Origin: Nonomuraea sp. NEAU-A123 | GTDB lineage: Bacteria > Actinomycetota > Actinomycetes > Streptosporangiales > Streptosporangiaceae | Direction: 5' to 3' | Length of the DNA stretch: 64,000 nucleotides | Assembly (NCBI RefSeq): GCF_018603905.1 | Contig: NZ_JAHFZZ010000010.1 | Location: 242,076 to 306,075, forward strand | Shown here: one piece after another, positions 62,568-64,000 of the stretch | Numbering within the stretch: position 1 is the stretch's first letter | How the letters are laid out: each line of letters begins with the position of its first letter | Notes under the pieces: model-generated | The model's input: only the letters and a program-made list of their open reading frames with translations | Told to the model about the DNA's origin: nothing | Databases searched by the model: none | Program-made: the position numbers and the translations under genes

Positions 62568-63941
62568 ATGCCCGTCGACGCACCCCTGAGCAACGGCCAG
62601 CTATGGAGCTGGCGAGAAGTGGAGCGCTACCCGAAGGAGTGGATGCGGGACGCCAACCTCCCGACGGCCTGGGACCTGCGCGGACTCCCCCTGGACCGGG
62701 TGACGACGGCGTTGCGGCGGCTCGTCGACCGGCACGAATGCCTGCGCACCACGTACCACGTGCGAGACGGGCAGCCCGTGCAGCGCGTCCACCAGACGGT
62801 GACGCCGCCGGTCGAGTACGTCGACCGCGTGATCACCGGCCGCGACGATCCGGAGCGTACGAAGGAGGAGCTGGCCACGATCCCGTTCCCGATGACGGAC
62901 GCGCTGCCCTGGCGTGGCGTGCTCGTCACGACGGACGGGGCACCGGTGTTCCTCGCGCTGTCGTTCTCCCACCTGATCGTGGACGTGTGGTCGATCCATC
63001 ACCTGCAGGACCAGTTCCGCGCCCTGGTGGCCGACCCGGACGCCGACGCGGACATGGGTCCCACCCTGCGCGAGCTCGCCCGGCGGCAGCGTGACGAGTC
63101 GTGGCGCGGCCAGCAGGAGAGCTCCGAACGCTACTGGCGGCAGGTGCTCGCCGACGGCCTGATGGACGAGCTCCCCACGCTGCCCGCGGGCGCCGAGCGG
63201 AACCGGATCGAGGCCACGCTGCACTCGTTCCGCCTGGGCGGGCTCGCCGCCGAGGCCGCCAGGCGGCACGGCGTGACGCCGCCCGCGGTGCTGATGTCCT
63301 TCATCGCCGCCGGCCTCGCCCGGCACACGGACACCGACCGGGTGACGATGAGCCTGATGGCCTCCAACCGGTTCGCCGCGGAACACCAGCACGTCGTCGG
63401 CACCATGAACCAGCTCATCCCGGTCAGCGCCATCGTCGATCCGGGCGCCACGCTGGCCGAGCACGTCAAGCGCTGGCACTGGGCGAGCGCGCGCACGTAC
63501 CGCTACTCCTGCTACGACTTCGACCGCGTCGCCGCGCTGGCCGCCGACGCGGCCACGCACAGCGGCCGGGAGCCGGGGCACGACTGCTGGTTCAACCACC
63601 TGTTCCGCAGCTGGTTCAACTACATGCAGATCGACCGTGCCCCGCTGAACGCCGCCGACCCGACGCCCGCCGAGCTGGTCTGGACGCCCTTGGCCCAGCA
63701 GTACGGTCAGGCGTTCCGGGTGCGGGTGGCGGTTCAGGGCGGTCTCACCAGCGTCATGCTGCTGGCGGATCCGGCGATCCTGCCGCCCGAGGCCGCGACC
63801 GACATCCTGCGGGCGATGGCGCTCGGCGTGCAGCTCGCGGTGACCGATCCGAAGACGTGCCTGAAGGACCTGTGGAGCGCCAGGAGCGAGGGGCTGCCGC
63901 CGTCGCTGTTCCCCGCCGAGGTGCCGGCGCCGCCGCACTAG
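62568..63941 (+). CDS. Free-standing NRPS-type condensation-domain protein
   Basis: 457 residues from ATG 62568 with GAGGAGA upstream; the open frame further upstream has no ribosome site. It is a condensation domain from end to end: an early RHECLRTTY motif, then SHLIVDV at 134-140 in place of HHxxxDG, keeping the catalytic His135 and Asp139 but losing the first His and the Gly. Later segments (FFNxx-like GTMNQLIPV, FNYMQ) fit the C-domain bilobed fold. No adenylation or carrier domain is attached. Free C-domains join a carrier-bound acyl chain to an amine or alcohol, so it is a candidate release or tailoring enzyme for the PKS line, which has no thioesterase domain. It is transcribed away from the PKS operon. 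Confidence 0.87.
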   Translation: MPVDAPLSNGQLWSWREVERYPKEWMRDANLPTAWDLRGLPLDRVTTALRRLVDRHECLRTTYHVRDGQPVQRVHQTVTPPVEYVDRVITGRDDPERTKEELATIPFPMTDALPWRGVLVTTDGAPVFLALSFSHLIVDVWSIHHLQDQFRALVADPDADADMGPTLRELARRQRDESWRGQQESSERYWRQVLADGLMDELPTLPAGAERNRIEATLHSFRLGGLAAEAARRHGVTPPAVLMSFIAAGLARHTDTDRVTMSLMASNRFAAEHQHVVGTMNQLIPVSAIVDPGATLAEHVKRWHWASARTYRYSCYDFDRVAALAADAATHSGREPGHDCWFNHLFRSWFNYMQIDRAPLNAADPTPAELVWTPLAQQYGQAFRVRVAVQGGLTSVMLLADPAILPPEAATDILRAMALGVQLAVTDPKTCLKDLWSARSEGLPPSLFPAEVPAPPH

Positions 63942-63945
63942 TCGT

Positions 63946-63986
63946 CCGCGGGCCGGCGCGACAGCCCCCGCCGCGCCGGCCCGCGG
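63946..63986 (+). terminator. Strong terminator hairpin after the condensation gene
   Basis: A perfect 15-bp stem (63946-63960 with 63972-63986) and an 11-base loop begin 4 bases after the stop codon. ATCCTCCTACAAAA follows to the window end. This is the most stable hairpin seen in the window. Confidence 0.8.
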
Positions 63987-64000
63987 ATCCTCCTACAAAA

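Noticed and set aside
62246..62593. Minus-strand 115-codon open frame in the divergent promoter region, ending just before the PKS start
   Set aside because: It has no ribosome site, mixed third-position GC, lies over the promoter elements and the start of the condensation gene, and matches no family I recognise.

Overview
The window is very GC-rich, with short intergenic gaps and many ATGA/GTGA stop-start overlaps. It carries large cis-AT modular polyketide synthases (PKSs) together with Tat-lipoprotein and DppABCDF-type transport genes. This points to a filamentous actinomycete; the genus cannot be fixed from the sequence alone. No rRNA, tRNA, CRISPR array or insertion sequence was seen.

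Bases 1-7417 hold a co-directional uptake operon: a 5'-truncated unknown gene, a small unknown gene, a Tat-type lipoprotein solute-binding protein, a LacI-family repressor, two permeases and two ATPases of the oligopeptide/nickel (DppBCDF) class. The LacI regulator and the unknown beta-rich protein suggest a carbohydrate-like ligand rather than a peptide. Bases 7470-11384 hold unrelated genes: a secreted phospholipase-D-like protein (+), and on the minus strand a free-standing LanC-like protein with a Cys-Cys-Gly zinc motif, a DUF1707 membrane protein and a small aminoglycoside-phosphotransferase-fold kinase.

From about 11.5 kb to the right end is one polyketide cluster. It starts with a two-gene ABC exporter (11583-13230) and a terminator. 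A plus-strand operon follows with two single-module PKSs and an acyl-CoA dehydrogenase (13315-23032). It meets tail-to-tail, with a 6-bp overlap, a roughly 39-kb minus-strand operon (62233 down to 23027). That operon encodes five PKS genes, a four-gene cassette of the FkbH/I/J/K type (3-hydroxyacyl-CoA dehydrogenase, ACP, acyl-CoA dehydrogenase, HAD/glyceryl-ACP synthase), a type II thioesterase and an Sfp-type phosphopantetheinyl transferase. Divergent from it at the right edge is a free-standing condensation-domain protein that ends in a strong terminator hairpin.

Read colinearly, the line is: KSQ-AT(methylmalonyl)-ACP loading; module 1 KS-AT(methylmalonyl)-DH-KR-ACP; module 2 KS-AT(malonyl)-DH-KR-ACP; module 3 KS-AT(methylmalonyl)-DH-KR-ACP; module 4 KS-AT-KR-ACP; modules 5 and 6 (one protein) KS-AT-KR-ACP twice; module 7 KS-AT-KR-ACP; module 8 KS-(AT deleted)-KR-ACP. 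The predicted chain is a propionyl-started dimethyl-triene followed by a fully hydroxylated, KR-only tail. The extender cassette makes the hydroxy/methoxymalonyl-ACP type of unit, but no O-methyltransferase is present in the window, so hydroxymalonyl-ACP is the likely special extender. If the KR-only modules use it, the tail would be a sugar-like run of vicinal hydroxyls. No thioesterase domain closes the line. The free-standing condensation protein, the type II thioesterase or a protein beyond the window must release the product.

The most unusual aspects are the following. The assembly line looks stitched from two PKS lineages joined at module 4. The five late AT domains have atypical G-x-G-(E/D)-Q-Y and G-Y-S-L-G-E-Y motifs. 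Module 8 has lost about 250 residues of AT. The late proteins have basic C-tails facing acidic N-tails instead of ordinary docking domains. A 14-bp motif is shared between the exporter and condensation-gene leader regions.
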